A DNA stretch of 64,000 bases, from the NCBI GenBank assembly GCA_014529385.2, contig CM043949.1, positions 142,016,858 to 142,080,857 on the forward strand, in the 5' to 3' direction. The stretch is from Adiantum capillus-veneris (lineage: Eukaryota; Streptophyta; Polypodiopsida; Polypodiales; Pteridaceae). The notes below the pieces were generated by a model. The model searched no databases. It was not told where the DNA came from and worked only from the letters and a program-made list of their open reading frames with translations. Below are positions 51,756 through 63,540 of this stretch, one piece after another; position 1 is the first letter of the stretch, and every line of letters begins with the position of its first letter. The translations under genes were made by a program, and so were the position numbers.

Positions 51756-54700
51756 CTACCTTACCTTGTGTCCCAAGACCTTGATCCTGAGATCCTTTAG
51801 CATTCCAATAGGCATAACAATAGATCCATTAGCCATTTTTACCACTACGCTTGTGGCTTCAAGGTGAGGTCTCCCCATAGACTCCCAACAACTCTTTGTC
51901 ACCATGCTGACTCCCGCACCACCGTCAAGGACTCCCTTTACGGTTAATCCTTTAGTAGTAATTGGTAGAGTAGCATTAGATTCATCACCTTCAAAGTATT
52001 GCCCCAACTTGTTAATGGGTATTTCAATTACAGATCCATGTCCTGCTAGGTCAGATGGTGGTGCTAAATGTTCCTCATCATTCATTACCGAGTCAGGTTT
52101 GTTCATATGTGCAAACTGTGGTAATCCGGCCAATAATTCTCCATTGAGGAAGGCTCGAAGAGCTGAGACTAGCTTGGGGTCTTTATATAGTTTGGACATG
52201 ATGGTCGTTCTAACTTCTGAAGACATGAAATCCATCAATTTGGCAACATTTAATGGCATCTTGTGGGACGTAGGACCCTGACAACAGAATGGTGAAGATG
52301 GAATCTCCACTTCCTCAAGGGGGTCGGGCATTCCCTCACCAAGCATTCTCTCTAGTAGGAAAGGTGTGTGTCCACTTTCAGATGTCCTACCCTCACTCTC
52401 TTCCCGAATGATATGGGGTATAGCTATCCGCCTGTAGTTCTTGTGAGGTTGAACTTGTGTGGGAAACACTGTATCCGACATCTGGATATGTTTGGGTTCA
52501 GGTTCTAATGTTCGTTGAGTTTCTTCCACCAAACCCCTCAGTTGTTGGACTCGTTCCATTTCCACTGTTGGGTTTGGATAGGTTCCAATCTTTCTCTTGC
52601 AATCCTCATTTTTTGTCTCTCGTGGCTTATCTTGGGGGTTTGCAACTGGGTGGTTTAACTTTGAATACTCTTTTGGTGTTCGTCGTAATTCCCTCTTGTG
52701 ATCCTCCTCACTAGCTTTTTCCTTTGTAGTAACAGTTTCGGTCTCCGTGGTCTCTATCGAATCTGAGTCATCCTCAGGGTCATTCATATACACGGGATCC
52801 TCTCCTGTCCCTATGTTATTCTTTGAACTAGGTTTTGAGCTAGAAGCATTAAGGGATTTCTTTCTTCGTGTTTTCTTCTTTCTCACTCGGCCAATGGATG
52901 CAGCATCTCTCTCTTCGAGGATGTAATTTTGCTTTTGGAGCATCGACCGTGTGAGTGCATTCACTGGTGCTATGTTTATAGTTGGTGGTGTCCCATCAAC
53001 AATCTCTATTAAGTTCAATGGTGTGATTTTCGGTGCGTTTGGATTGTTAGGACACTGTACGATCAAATGATCTATGCCACAACGATTACAAGTGAGTATT
53101 GGCATTGCCAATGCACTCCCTTGACTTGTTTGCATTAGTGCAGCATTCTTTTGCATTCTAATGGGGCACTCAACTACTCGATGTGGTCCACCACATTCGT
53201 AGCACTGAAGAGGTGGTCTCCTGGAAAAACTATTAATGTTTTGGCCTCTTGCTGCTAGCGTCGTAGCTTGATATACCGGTTTGATTTGTCCCCAATGGTC
53301 TTCCATATAGTACATGGGACACTCCTCAAGCATGTCGACTCCATAGGTGATACTAGAGTCTATGTCCTCTTCGCAATCTACATAAGTACTAGATGACTCG
53401 CAACCTATTTGGTTCATAGGTGTAACTCTTGGATGAGGGGGTTGCGGTCCTAGCACTGGAGGTGGCAACGGTGTGGTTTGGACCACATTTTGGGTTCTAG
53501 GGACCATGTGCTGTAATGGCAACTGTTGCTCCATGGGTGGGGTAGGCATCAATGCAGGAACTCGACGTGAGTCTGCCCAACCTATAGGCGGTCTATTTTC
53601 CATGATGTGTTTAAGCATTAGGCAATCCTTCGCTTGATGGCCATACCTACCACACGCGTTACAAGTCCCGTTAAACTTTACTCTGAAAGTAGGGCATTCA
53701 CTCGTAGTATGTGGGCCCAAGCAGATTGAGCACCATTGCTGCTCCCTTCTTGGATACATATGAGTGTTTTGTGGAGCACGATTACCCCTAAGTCTTTCTT
53801 GGATGGCCTTGGTGAGATCTACCAAAGTCATCTCAGATATCGTTTGCTCTTTCACCATTGGCTTTATCTTCATTGGCTCATGCCCTGACGCTTGCGAGCT
53901 ACTAGACTTCGGCTCGGCGGACACTCTTTCTCCTGCAATCATTAAATTATCCTCCAATTGGATTGCATTCATGGTGACTGCTTCCCAAGTAGTGATACCT
54001 CTAATGACTAGGCCATTATAGATACTTTCATGTCGTAGTCCCCTAATGAATCTATCGAGCAATTGGTTGTTGTTGAATCGCTCGTTTGGATTGCATCGAG
54101 AATTCAAATTCTTTAGGCGACTAATGAAGTCTCTCACGGATTCACCTTCTTCTCGTTGGGCTTTCTGGAGCTGAGAGGCTACACCCCAAAGTACTCCCTC
54201 TCGTATGTATTCTTTTAAGAACAGTCTCCTAAGAGTAGAGTTGATCGTTTTCTCTTCTACTCTTAAGGTTCTATACCAATCTCCAGCCTTTCCGCTTAGG
54301 GTCAAACTCAAAGCCTTACACTTATGTAGCTCATTGTGCTCTTCCAAGGAATCGCACACATGTTCAAAGACTTCCATATGCTTTCTAGCATCTCCGTCTC
54401 CACTGAATTTCTGTGTGAGCTTAGCTACTTGAACTGCCTTGCTCCTAGGCTCTCTATTAGGTGCACTACGTATGTTTTCCGCAATAGAGCGATCGATAGT
54501 TTGAGCAAATGCTACCAAATCTCCTATTTGAGCAGGTATAATGGGTGTATGTGCTCCTGGAACCACATGTGAGATGGGAGTTGGCCTTGGCCTTGGCATA
54601 CGCGTGGCTCTTGGGTCCCATATTTTGTATGGTGGTGTACCAGACGGTGGTCCAAAGTTTACAGGCGTGGCCCTAGGCATAGGGGGTGCCTGATATGGCA

Positions 54701-56047
54701 TGTTATTATTAAATGGCATGGCTCCACTTGTATAAGAGCTTGGATAATGCCATTGTGGATTGTAAGCTCTTGGAATAATCGGAGGTGTAGGAGCTACATG
54801 AGGCTGAGGTACGACAGGTGCACACGATTGATACATACATGTAGGTATAGTTGGGAGCACTGTGCTACTAGGCATCGGCGCAGTGTTAACAAATGAACTC
54901 CATGGTGTACATCTTGTCATGCTCACCACTGGGATATGCATGGTAGCCGTAGTGTCATTAAGATAAAGATGAGCTAGATCTGGGAAGGTAAAGCTGCCAC
55001 TTGTGGGCTCAGATTGTACTGAGGCTCCTGGCGAAACAACATATGGAGGATCAATGGGGCTCACTGAGGGAGTCTCCATTTGTGACAGGGTTGGTTGGTT
55101 GGCCTTTCCCGTATCCAAGAATCTCATTAGGCCTGTTGAAGACATGTTGATCCCTGTGTTCTGTCTTTCTAACTCGACAATCCTATGGAGGACATCACAG
55201 ACTTTCAGTTGTTGCTCATCTATGCTAGTAGCACCCGATGTGGATTGTAGAACATCTAACCAACCCACATGATAGGTGTGTCCTGTGTACCGATCAGTTA
55301 AAGCTTCTGCTTGTAGGTCATACTCCCAATTTTTGTTTAGGAATATCCCATCTAGGCCTGGCGTGCTGGAGGTTTCCCTTGAAGTGGAAGCATTATTGCT
55401 CCCCATTGCTTGCCCCTCCGTGACTGCTACCTTGGGAGCACTCGGTTGCTCGGCTGGCATGATTGTTGTCATAGGAGCCTTTGCTTTCAGGGCTCGACTT
55501 TGTTCTAGCCTTCGTAGGTTCTCAATTTCCCTCTCCCTTGTTACTTGCATATAGCGTTCGATCTCTTGTACTTCGGCAAGACTCCTACCATCGGGTAGTA
55601 AAACCTCAGAGGGAGATGTCCTAAAGGATCAGGAGGTGCAGTGGATGGAACATTCACATGCACACTCTCAAGAAGCATAGGGTCTATTTTAGGCATGAAT
55701 GACGAATTTACTTCCCCACTCCCTTCATTTATTTCATTAACCGCATGTTCGGAGTGAGTAGCTCTACTAAGGGTCTCTTTTAAGTGGCTAAACACGCTAG
55801 ACCCAACCCGTGGGCCCATGGCATGCATGTCTTGACTTGAACTATCAGGGTTTGGTGTAGGATACCCCTCCATGACTTCGTAGTCAGAGGAAGAATCACT
55901 AGACGCGATATGAGGATCTTGGGTCGCGCTACCTTGAGTCCTGGCCGAAGGTCCAGAACCTAGGGTGGAGGAATAATGGGTGCCCGCGTAAATGGAGTCA
56001 CTACCAATATGCTCGTGCTCTAACACTCGTCCAGAGCGTAGGTTCAT
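51756..56047 (-). pseudogene. gag: gag and first protease active site of element D
   Basis: First ATG at 56047 (MNLRSGRVLEH). A frameshift near 55625 separates the first ~140 codons from a 1264-codon frame (55550-51756). Capsid: LTLSGKAGDWYRTLRVEEK, VRDFISRLKNLNSRCNPNER. Four CCHC knuckles: CSICLGPHTTSEC, CNACGRYGHQAKDC, CYECGGPHRVVEC, CNRCGIDHLIVQC; three of them have three residues between the second Cys and His instead of four. The end holds VLDGGAGVSMVTKSCWESMG, the first protease active site. The TAG at 51753 replaces a CAG in C. Confidence 0.88.
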
Positions 56048-57141
56048 ATGACTTGGATCCTCTAGAAGTGTCAGTGAGTGCCCGTGAAGGTTGCTCACCT
56101 AGTAATTTTGGGTGTTTTGCAACCCAAGTCTTTTCTTATTTATTTATTTTTTGATTTTTGGTCCATTTTTTCTGACCCAGCTATAGAATAGAACGTATGA
56201 TAGCTCAAAACGAGCGTCTCGGTCAGAGGGACGTGCCGTGCTTTACAGCCCTCCGTTTGGTCACTTTATGCCCTCAAAATCCCTAAAACCGTCAATTTCT
56301 AGTAGGGAACTAGGCCAAATTAGAAAGTCTAAGGGTGCAAGTGGGAAGAGAAGGGAGGAGAGTGGAGGACTTGCCCCACATGCTCTCATTCCCTCTTGAG
56401 GGGGTAGGGTATATATATAAGAGTGAGTCTAGTATATATCATAGGACTGAGGCCTGGGCCTGGGCCTGGGCCTGGGCCTGGGCCTGGGCCTGGGCTTGGG
56501 CTTGGGCTTGGGCTTGGGCAAATGATCCCGATCCCAATCAAAAATTTATTGTAGCCCCCCAGTCACTCACACTTAAATATTTTCGGTTTTTTTTTTTTTT
56601 TTAAAGGCAAAGACCGCGCGCAGTTTAGGTGACCCTTTCTTGGCCACACACACTGTCAACACCTACCTAACCTCTCTGTCAACAGCTCACAGCCAGCTCA
56701 CTACCTTATCTACTTACTAACAGTGTAGCTAACCACTAACTAATCTACTAACTAATCTGTTAACCACTCTGCTAACTGCTTATTGACAGTGGGCTAACTG
56801 TCCACCTACTTCCTCTCTCACTACCTTACTATGCAAAGACTGTGTGCAGGCAAACCTTGACAGAAAACTGTGTACAGACTGTGTGCAAACAGAAATTGCT
56901 AACTGCCTTCCTACTTATTCATTCACTGTGAACAAGCTAACGACTACTAATTGTGCAAAGACTGTGTGCAAACAGAAAACACAACATTATGCAGAAATCA
57001 CAGAACTTGCAGACAATACAAAAATTAACAACTTGCAGAAAAATAACTCATTCCTCTTCCTCTTCCTCTTCCTCTTCTTTCCTACTACAAACAACTCATA
57101 GGAGAAGCACAAAGTGCCTCTTGGGCTTAGTGCAGGGCAAT
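56048..57141 (-). other. Leader of element D
   Basis: Non-coding, about 1.1 kb between primer-binding site and gag ATG. It includes AG/GTGAGC near 56095, a possible splice donor, the GGCCTG hexamer array, a long T/A run (56587-56603), and a CTTCCT repeat near 57050-57078. Confidence 0.65.
56451..56519. repeat. GGCCTG/GGCTTG hexanucleotide array
   Basis: About eleven tandem hexamers, mostly GGCCTG, with the last units GGCTTG. On the plus strand it encodes Trp-Ala repeats in a chance frame. In element C only short AAGCCCAAACC-like traces are seen at the same leader position. Confidence 0.95.
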
Positions 57142-57159
57142 TCCCCGGCAGCGGCGCCA
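57142..57159 (-). promoter_or_regulatory. Primer-binding site of element D (tRNA-Asp type)
   Basis: Minus strand TGGCGCCGCTGCCGGGGA, four bases from the LTR end; closer to the plant Athila/Tat type TGGCGCCG-TTGCCGGGGA than the copy in C. Confidence 0.93.
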
Positions 57160-57163
57160 AAAA

Positions 57164-57400
57164 TGTGCGCTCCTTGCCGCACTGTCGAAGCAAGGTCCTT
57201 GCCTAACACTATGTGCGAGCCACAGACGGTTCCAAGCACACAACTAGCTTAACTAGTAAGCTCAAAAGAGGGCAATGGTGTGTCACTCACCGCTCTATGC
57301 TCCTGCCGTGGAGGATTCCTCGCCGCAAAGAAGAAGGAGACGCCGCTACGTCGCGCTCAACCGCTTCACCGCCGTCGTGCCGCCGCAATGCTCGATCGCA

Positions 57401-57435
<35 letters not shown>

Positions 57436-57754
57436 ATACACACACACACACAAGGGGGTGAAGAAGAAGAAGATGGAGATGGAGATGGAGCAAGAGCACT
57501 CTTCTATTGCACAAATGAGAGAATAAGTGAATTTTAGGTTTAGTTGGCTTTTATATGAGCTCACCCCATTCACACTTGGGCGCCCATGCTTAGCCAACTA
57601 ATCCCTTGAAGGTCCTAGTTAGAGTACGCCTCTCATCGACGATCACTCTTACCCTTTTCCTATTGGTCCGACAAGCCCTGTACCTGACTCTACCAAATAC
57701 ATAATACACGTTCTTCGTAGGTGATGGGGTGTCCGTGAGCCGTGAGGGTTAACA
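57164..57754 (-). repeat. 5' LTR of element D, 591 bp
   Basis: TGTTAACC at 57754 to ...GCGCACA at 57164 on the minus strand. It has CCAATAGG, a TATAAAAG box (about 57550) and (GA)n/(GT)n runs (57401-57452). Near-identical to 43752-44412 apart from scattered differences and microsatellite length. Confidence 0.93.
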
Positions 57755-57874
57755 CCAAACTCTTTGAGCTCCCTTGAAGTATTGGTTTTCTTTCAAATTC
57801 TTACCAAAGCTCACCCAAATTTGAAAAAGTGAGTAGGTGTGTGCTGGCAATTATGCCCAAAAGGACACAACCTA
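57755..57874 (-). other. Right part of copia H leader, with TSD of element D
   Basis: Begins with CCAAA (57755-57759), the right target-site duplication of D, and leads to the copia primer-binding site. Joined to 43533-43751 it would form a ~340-bp copia leader. Confidence 0.7.
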
Positions 57875-57885
57875 CTCTGATACCA
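57875..57885 (-). promoter_or_regulatory. Primer-binding site of copia H (initiator Met tRNA type)
   Basis: CTCTGATACCA on the plus strand, TGGTATCAGAG on the minus strand, two bases inside the LTR end CAACA. Confidence 0.9.
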
Positions 57886-57887
57886 AT

Positions 57888-58130
57888 TGTTGGAAATAGG
57901 GTTGGAGGGGAACACACACAACTTGAAGAAGATGAAGAATCTCAATTCACACAAGAAAGAGTATGCATTGATTAGTGCACAATGAAAGATAAGTTAGCCC
58001 TAGAATGATGGGCGTATATACAATGCACGGGGGGAAAAACCTCCTAATGAGGGAAAAAAATGCCCCGAATGTCCTAAGTGTGTTCACACATCACTATCAC
58101 ATATGTATGGTAGCATGATGATGCCACCAA
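57888..58130 (-). repeat. 5' LTR of copia H (right border unclear)
   Basis: Plus-strand start TGTTGGAAATAGGG next to the primer-binding site. It shares TTAGTGCACAATGAAAGATA and CACATATGTATG with the remnant at 13113-13245. No clear opposite end is seen; similarity fades after about 58115. Confidence 0.65.
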
Positions 58131-58436
58131 GATTAGCAGATCTACCACATTTGCATGATTTGTTGTTGAGCTAGCCACCAAGAATAGATCGCAAGATAGT
58201 GCAGTGTTTTCCTCCAATGAGATGGGGGGTGATGACGACCCTGAACACCAAAACAAATTCAAGGTGATGTGGCCATCGAGATGGGCAAGAGCCGGCAAGG
58301 GTTCCCTCTTGAGATATGCCCCCAACCTCTTGCTTGTAGGTCCCGCACCCAACATATACAAATCCCCCATGCTCAACATCCCTACTGGCTCTGAAGAGAC
58401 TTCCTTCCCTAGATAGAATTCCCAAGACCCTCCCTG
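58131..58436. other. Unassigned stretch right of copia H
   Basis: Overlapping open frames on both strands, none with recognisable motifs. It may be the rest of the copia LTR or flanking DNA. Confidence 0.3.
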
Positions 58437-58880
58437 GTTCATGTGTGACTGCCAGAGCTGGTGGTAGGGCAACTTCGGCTATGGAAAGTGCACTGACAAG
58501 TACTCAGTTAGTTGCTTTAGTTCTCACAAAGTTGCCTGAGGTGTATGAAATAGTGTCTAGAACATTTTGGCTACAAATCACAAAGGAAAATATAGAATTT
58601 GATGATCTCAACTCATTTGTCATTGCAGAGAAGTCGTGTTGATAACCCAAGACAAAATTCAGATTTTTGAGAAAGGTGTGAGAGCACTTGCTTCTTCAGA
58701 TACCAAAAAGAAGACCAAGAACCAATGTTACAATTGTGGAAAGCATGGTCATTTGGATAAGGATATCAGATCCAAAGGCAAAGGAAAAATTCTACAAAGG
58801 ACAAGGGTAAAAGCAAGCATCATGAGGAAAGCAGTGATAGTGACTCAGGGAAGGACAACAAAGAGGGTGTTGGTGTAGTG
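58437..58880 (+). pseudogene. copia-type gag fragment, plus strand
   Basis: Two frames: one with QLVALVLTKLPEVYEIVSRT and FDDLNSFVIAEKS, matching the UBN2 gag helix pattern L-x-S-L-P-x-x-Y; the next with QCYNCGKHGHLDKDI, a CCHC knuckle whose last Cys is Ile/absent. A TGA and a frame change near 58640 separate them. It is oriented opposite to copia H, so it comes from another copia element. Confidence 0.65.
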
Positions 58881-59600
58881 GAGTCTATATTGGCAAGGAC
58901 TCTCGCCTTCTATTCACATGGAGAACAGTGCTTCAGCCAAAGAGAGGCTTGTGAGTGGAAGAGAGGGGAAAGCAGTGCTCCATATAATTATTTTGGACCC
59001 TTATGTTAGAATTCAAGTTAACGTTGTTTGAACCTGTGGGTCAAAGTTCAAGGCACATGCATCTGGCAGGGAACTAATCAAATATATCTAAAACACTATG
59101 GATGAGTGCACCAATCCATTCTTGTTGGTTGGATCATGGACAAGATGTGTTCCACGATTCATTATCTTGGAGTATTTTGGATATGATGTGTTCACAGTTC
59201 ATGAATGGGGGTTCTTGGACATACTATGGTCTACATTTCAAATTTTTCAAAAGGCAACCAATGATCAAAATGAAATTCTTCTAAGGTACAAAGTTGAGGG
59301 TAGCAAAACCAAGGTGTACCCAATTGGTGGCCACTTTTGGGGTGTCCATGGTAGCTTCTTCATCAACTTGGTCTCACTATTTATGTCCACCTTGAGCTGT
59401 AGAGAGGTTGTTAGAGTTTTGGCATCCCCAGCAAATTTCCCAATGTGATCCCATTATTTATTTTTTCTTTTAGGTATTTATTTTACTTATTTGTCAAAGT
59501 CTGGGTAGGGCAATTATTGAGGTTGGTATATATGCAACCATGCAACCCCTTTCCTCCATTGTATTACATATTCAATTATTCATTGCCAAAGTTGATTTTT
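58881..59600. other. Unassigned, possibly decayed copia sequence
   Basis: A plus-strand frame at 59098-59448 (116 codons) has no recognisable domain. Its position after a copia gag fragment makes a decayed protease or spacer possible, but nothing in the residues shows it. Confidence 0.25.
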
Positions 59601-59605
59601 CATGA

Positions 59606-59608
<3 letters not shown>

Positions 59609-59684
<76 letters not shown>

Positions 59685-59707
59685 CCCCCCCCCCCCCCCC
59701 CCCCCCC
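59609..59707. repeat. (CT)n followed by poly(C)
   Basis: CT dinucleotides to 59682, then about 26 C residues to 59707. Frames across it give Ser/Leu, Arg/Glu, Pro or Gly runs and are not genes. Confidence 0.97.
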
Positions 59708-60314
59708 ACCGCCCCGCAAAAGTAGCACAAGGAAGGGTGTGAATTGAAATTGCTAGCCTCCCCAAGAGTACGTGTCGTCCTGTGGGGTGACGTTAGACTC
59801 AGTGCACCCGCCACTTCCAAGATCACATTCATCACATGCCCTTTTACCCTCTCAATCTCACAGTTACACCATTCAATCAGTTGCGCCATTCCTATCAAGC
59901 TCATAGAGTCAACACCCTCATTAAGCAGCTTCCTCTTGAGCTCATAGTCCAGATTCTCTTCTCTCATTTCCCTGCTCCACAACCAAGGTTATGTCTACTC
60001 AATCGATAGAGATACCTATCTCTGCTCAATCAAAAGAGGAGATGCCTAAATTTGGGTCTAGAAGAGGGGATTCACACAGGCCTAAGTGGTCAATTGTGTG
60101 TCTACTCAAGATCTACATAGTGTAATTCAGTGAACTGCAGAGGTGCTACACATCCGTGACACCATGTCTACCCTAGACACACCAGTTCCCCATCTGTGCA
60201 AGAGGTTTCTTATTGTGGTAGCCACACCCTCTTTCCTTGAGGCCCAAGTCCACAAGATCATTGGCCCTCAAACAATGCCTACAAAATCCTCAAAATGCAC
60301 AAGAAGCAAAGAGT
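59708..60314. other. Unassigned stretch
   Basis: No recognisable gene. Short frames exist on both strands; a direct repeat of GAGATACCTA/GAGATGCCTA lies near 60010-60050. Confidence 0.3.
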
Positions 60315-60778
60315 CAAGCTCTCATTGCAAAAGCACAAGAAGTGGAAGCCTCACTCATGGAGTCTATCACAATGGTCCAAAAGGAAGTCCACAAAGTAGA
60401 ACTTGGAATTACAAAGATGATCAACATCAAGCTACAAGCGGCCCTTCGAGAACGTCATCGACAACAATCCCTCTGTCTAAAGTTAGGATTCAGTGACTCC
60501 CATCATCATGGTGTACCGCCAAGGACACTCTTGAAGAAGCAATCCTCAAGCTCTCATTGCAAAAGCACAAGAAGTGGAAGCCTCACTCATGGAGTCTATC
60601 ACAATGGTCCAAAATGAAGTCCACAAATTAGCACATGGAATCACAAAGATGATCAAAATCAAGCTACAAGCAGCCCTTCACGAACGTCATCTACAAGAAT
60701 CCCTCTATCTAAAGTTAGGATTCAGTGACTCCCATCATCATGGTGTACCGCCAAGGACACTCTTGAAGAAGCAATCCT
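60315..60778 (+). repeat. 232-bp tandem duplication with coiled-coil-like coding potential
   Basis: 60315-60546 and 60547-60778 are near-identical; a third copy starts CAAGCTCAATGAC at 60779 and ends at once. One frame of copy 1 reads AKAQEVEASLMESITMVQKE then VHKVELGITKMINIKLQAAL, a heptad-like helical pattern. The duplication changes frame (232 is not a multiple of 3), so no long protein results. The family is not recognised. Confidence 0.8.
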
Positions 60779-61216
60779 CAAGCTCAATGACATGCTCTAG
60801 CCAATCAACATTGAGCCGAGTGCATTATCTTTGATCCATGACACAACTAGGAAGTTGCCATCCAGGCAATGCACCATTACCTTCAAGGAGAAAGAGGAGC
60901 ATTTGAAGCTACTACGCTAATCATGCCTCCTCAAGGGAATAATCTTTGGATTGCCAAAGAATTGATGATGAATCAACTCAAACTCAAAGAAAACAAGCTC
61001 AAGAAGATGCATGATGCCCATAAACAAGGCAAATGGATAGTCTATCAGAATGGCCGAGCTATCATCCTAGATTTTTGGACTCCAAAGTAGCCCCTCAATA
61101 TGATTTTTCCCAAAGCTAGAATTTACCATCCCTATTTTATGCCCCACCCAAATGAGTTGTGCCACTTTGTAATGTTTCTCTTTGGTCCAATAGTTCATAT
61201 TTTACCTCCGAGAATG

Positions 61217-61219
<3 letters not shown>
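60779..61219 (+). other. Unassigned stretch with small open frame
   Basis: A frame at 60869-61090 encodes a Lys-rich 73-residue peptide (NQLKLKENKLKKMHDAHKQG). No known motif; possibly part of the same decayed coding unit as the 232-bp repeats. Confidence 0.25.

Positions 61220-61274
<55 letters not shown>
61220..61274. repeat. (CT)n microsatellite
   Basis: About 55 bases of CT, followed by short CA-rich sequence. Confidence 0.95.
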
Positions 61275-61278
<4 letters not shown>

Positions 61279-61786
61279 ACACACACATCCAAATCCCTCT
61301 CTACCCTCTTGACACCTACCCTTTGTAGCCAAAATAGCCTTCACTTTGTTGATGAATCTGCAATGCACATTTCCTCCACATAAAGATGCACAACAAAAGT
61401 ACTAATGAAGTTTGTAATTTTAGAGATTTTTATAACTATTTTTACCCACTTTAATCCCTGTTAATCCAATTTGAAACTGAATAATCTAAACTCTCAACCA
61501 CTAAGCTTAGACAAACACTGTTGGCAACAAGGAGTCATCATGTTACATAGCTTAAATAACACACACACACAGACACACACACACACACACCAATCAAAGC
61601 CAAATGGGTGGTATGGTATAGATTGTGTGTAAGGAAGCATGTAAATGGTTATACACTTATCTCAAAAGTGTACATGATTGAATTGTGTGCACCTTATCGT
61701 ACTAAGTTGTTTATGCATTGTTGTGATTAGGTGATAATCTACACTTTTATTACGCTTGTGCAAAAAACATAGATAGATATGCAAGT
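61275..61786. other. Non-coding, with (CA)n at 61559-61590
   Basis: No coding signal. CA repeats with one GA interruption lie at 61559-61590. Confidence 0.6.
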
Positions 61787-61970
61787 AAGTGACGTATCCA
61801 AAGAGCACCATATATAGAAATTTTGATCACATTCTTGATCTTAAAAGAAATCCAACTCATCTCTTTGAAGCTTGAAGCAAGTGAGGGATCCAAAGAGCAG
61901 CATAGATAGAAATTTTGATCACATTCTTGATATTAAAAGAAAGCCAACTCATCTCTTTGAAACTTGAAGC
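61787..61970. repeat. 92-bp tandem duplication
   Basis: 61787-61878 and 61879-61970 both run AAGTGA...ATCCAAAGAGCA, TAGAAATTTTGATCACATTC and CCAACTCATCTCTTTGAA to CTTGAAGC. Confidence 0.9.
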
Positions 61971-62435
61971 TCTCTTGGTACAATGGAAATTACGATCCCT
62001 AATCTTTTCACAATTCCACTCTTAAAGATGAAAAGTTTTATGATTACACAACGACGTAGCAGTTATGGGCCTACATCTTAAAAAACTTGTTGATTTACCC
62101 AATTTGTTCTTCTTGGATTGGTAGAACTTTTCAACCCTAGGTAGACCAAGGGAAAGAAATCCTTCCTACTATATAAAAGGTTATGTGTGGACTAATACCA
62201 TGTCTTGCTTACAAGAAAGACACAAGGATAGAAGCAAGTCAAGAGTGGAGAAGAGACGTTGAATCCAATTGTGTTCCCATTGTTAAAACCAATTCTAGCA
62301 CCAACTCCATTCTCAAACAAAGTTTTATGATTACATTAACTTCTCTTAGCTTTTATCTCTTCACACTATGCTAACTTATCTAATATGTATAATGAAACTT
62401 GGTAGCATTGCTATACCAAGATATAGAAAAAGGAG

Positions 62436-62437
<2 letters not shown>

Positions 62438-62482
<45 letters not shown>
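62438..62482. repeat. (CT)n microsatellite
   Basis: About 45 bases of CT ending in TTTCTCC. Confidence 0.95.
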
Positions 62483-62488
<6 letters not shown>

Positions 62489-62973
62489 CAATAGAAGTAG
62501 AGTACTCCTAAGTTTATCTAGCACCTCATAAAAAACAAGTGAAAGGGTCACGATGGCTTTATAAAAAATAAGAAAGTGATAAATTCATTAGATTCAGGTT
62601 TAACTGAAATCTGGGTTAGCCAGTTGCAAACCATGGTGAAGGGAAGAAAAATGGTGAAAAATGTGAGAAAAGAGTTCAAAAATCTTGCAAATTTATGCTA
62701 CTATTTGGTTCACTTCTTTGTGAGGAGGAAATTCTGAGACTTTCTCGAATACTTGACTAGAATTAATTTATAGAATACAAGAAAAGTCAAGCCATGTGAG
62801 GCTTTGAAATGAAATGTGAAACAACAAGGTGAAGAGGCACGAAGGCCTGCTAAGTTAAAGGGGGAATGAAATTTTTCAAAAAGTAAGTTTAAATGAGTAC
62901 CTATAGTCACATGAAATTTTTTTCTTGTGTTTTAAAATAAAATTATATTATCCATTAAAAATATATAATCACA

Positions 62974-63540
62974 AATGGTTTATATATTAAAAAAGGCCCC
63001 ACTTAAATCATAAGGTCAAGATGCACATTGCATATTATCATTTGAAAACAAAAAAACTAAAAAAATAAAAATAAAAAAATATATATATAGTATTATTCAT
63101 TATACATGCATTATACATACACAAGTTAGATTCACAAGAGTTGACAATAAAAACCTCAGACTCTTTCTTCCACCTCTCTCTTCTTTGACAAGGGATGGAG
63201 GTAGTTCTATAAAATATATTATGTACGATTTTGACGTCCAATGAGTTGTAGTGTAGTAGTTGGATTCAATTCAATCACAACAATCTACATTTTGTGCTAA
63301 AAAGTGGATGGTAGAACTATTGTTCCAAGGGGGAAAGGGTTGCTATTTTTTTTGTGGGTCCAAAGAAGTGTAATTTCTTTTTTTGGAAATGGACAACCAT
63401 TCCTTTTTTGATGTCTTGCATCGACTCTTGTGAACCCAACCATAGTCTGGAATGGTTTATATATTAGAAAAGGCTCCACTTAAATACTAAGGTGAAAGGT
63501 GCATATTACACATTATTCCTTGAAATTAAAATAAAATGAA
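62974..63540. repeat. Pair of ~85-bp direct repeats 477 bp apart in AT-rich DNA
   Basis: Copies start at 62974 and 63451 with AATGGTTTATATATTA, then CCACTTAAAT, a TAAGGT segment, CATATTA and an A-rich end. The spacing could fit a small mobile element or LTR pair, but no TG/CA ends or primer-binding site are seen. Confidence 0.65.

Noticed and set aside
54205-55554. Several plus-strand open frames of 60-90 codons across element D gag.
   Set aside because: They are antisense shadows of the long gag frame; equivalent frames recur opposite C gag and disappear where gag is broken.
56335-56604. Frame encoding a Trp-Ala repeat protein.
   Set aside because: It is a chance translation of the GGCCTG array in a non-coding leader, antisense to element D.
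58074-58472. Minus-strand 132-codon frame as a possible gene.
   Set aside because: It overlaps copia LTR sequence at one end, has no recognisable motif and competes with overlapping frames on both strands.
62974-63540. Direct repeats considered as a pair of LTRs.
   Set aside because: Only ~85 bp similar, no TG/CA ends, no primer-binding site or polypurine tract.
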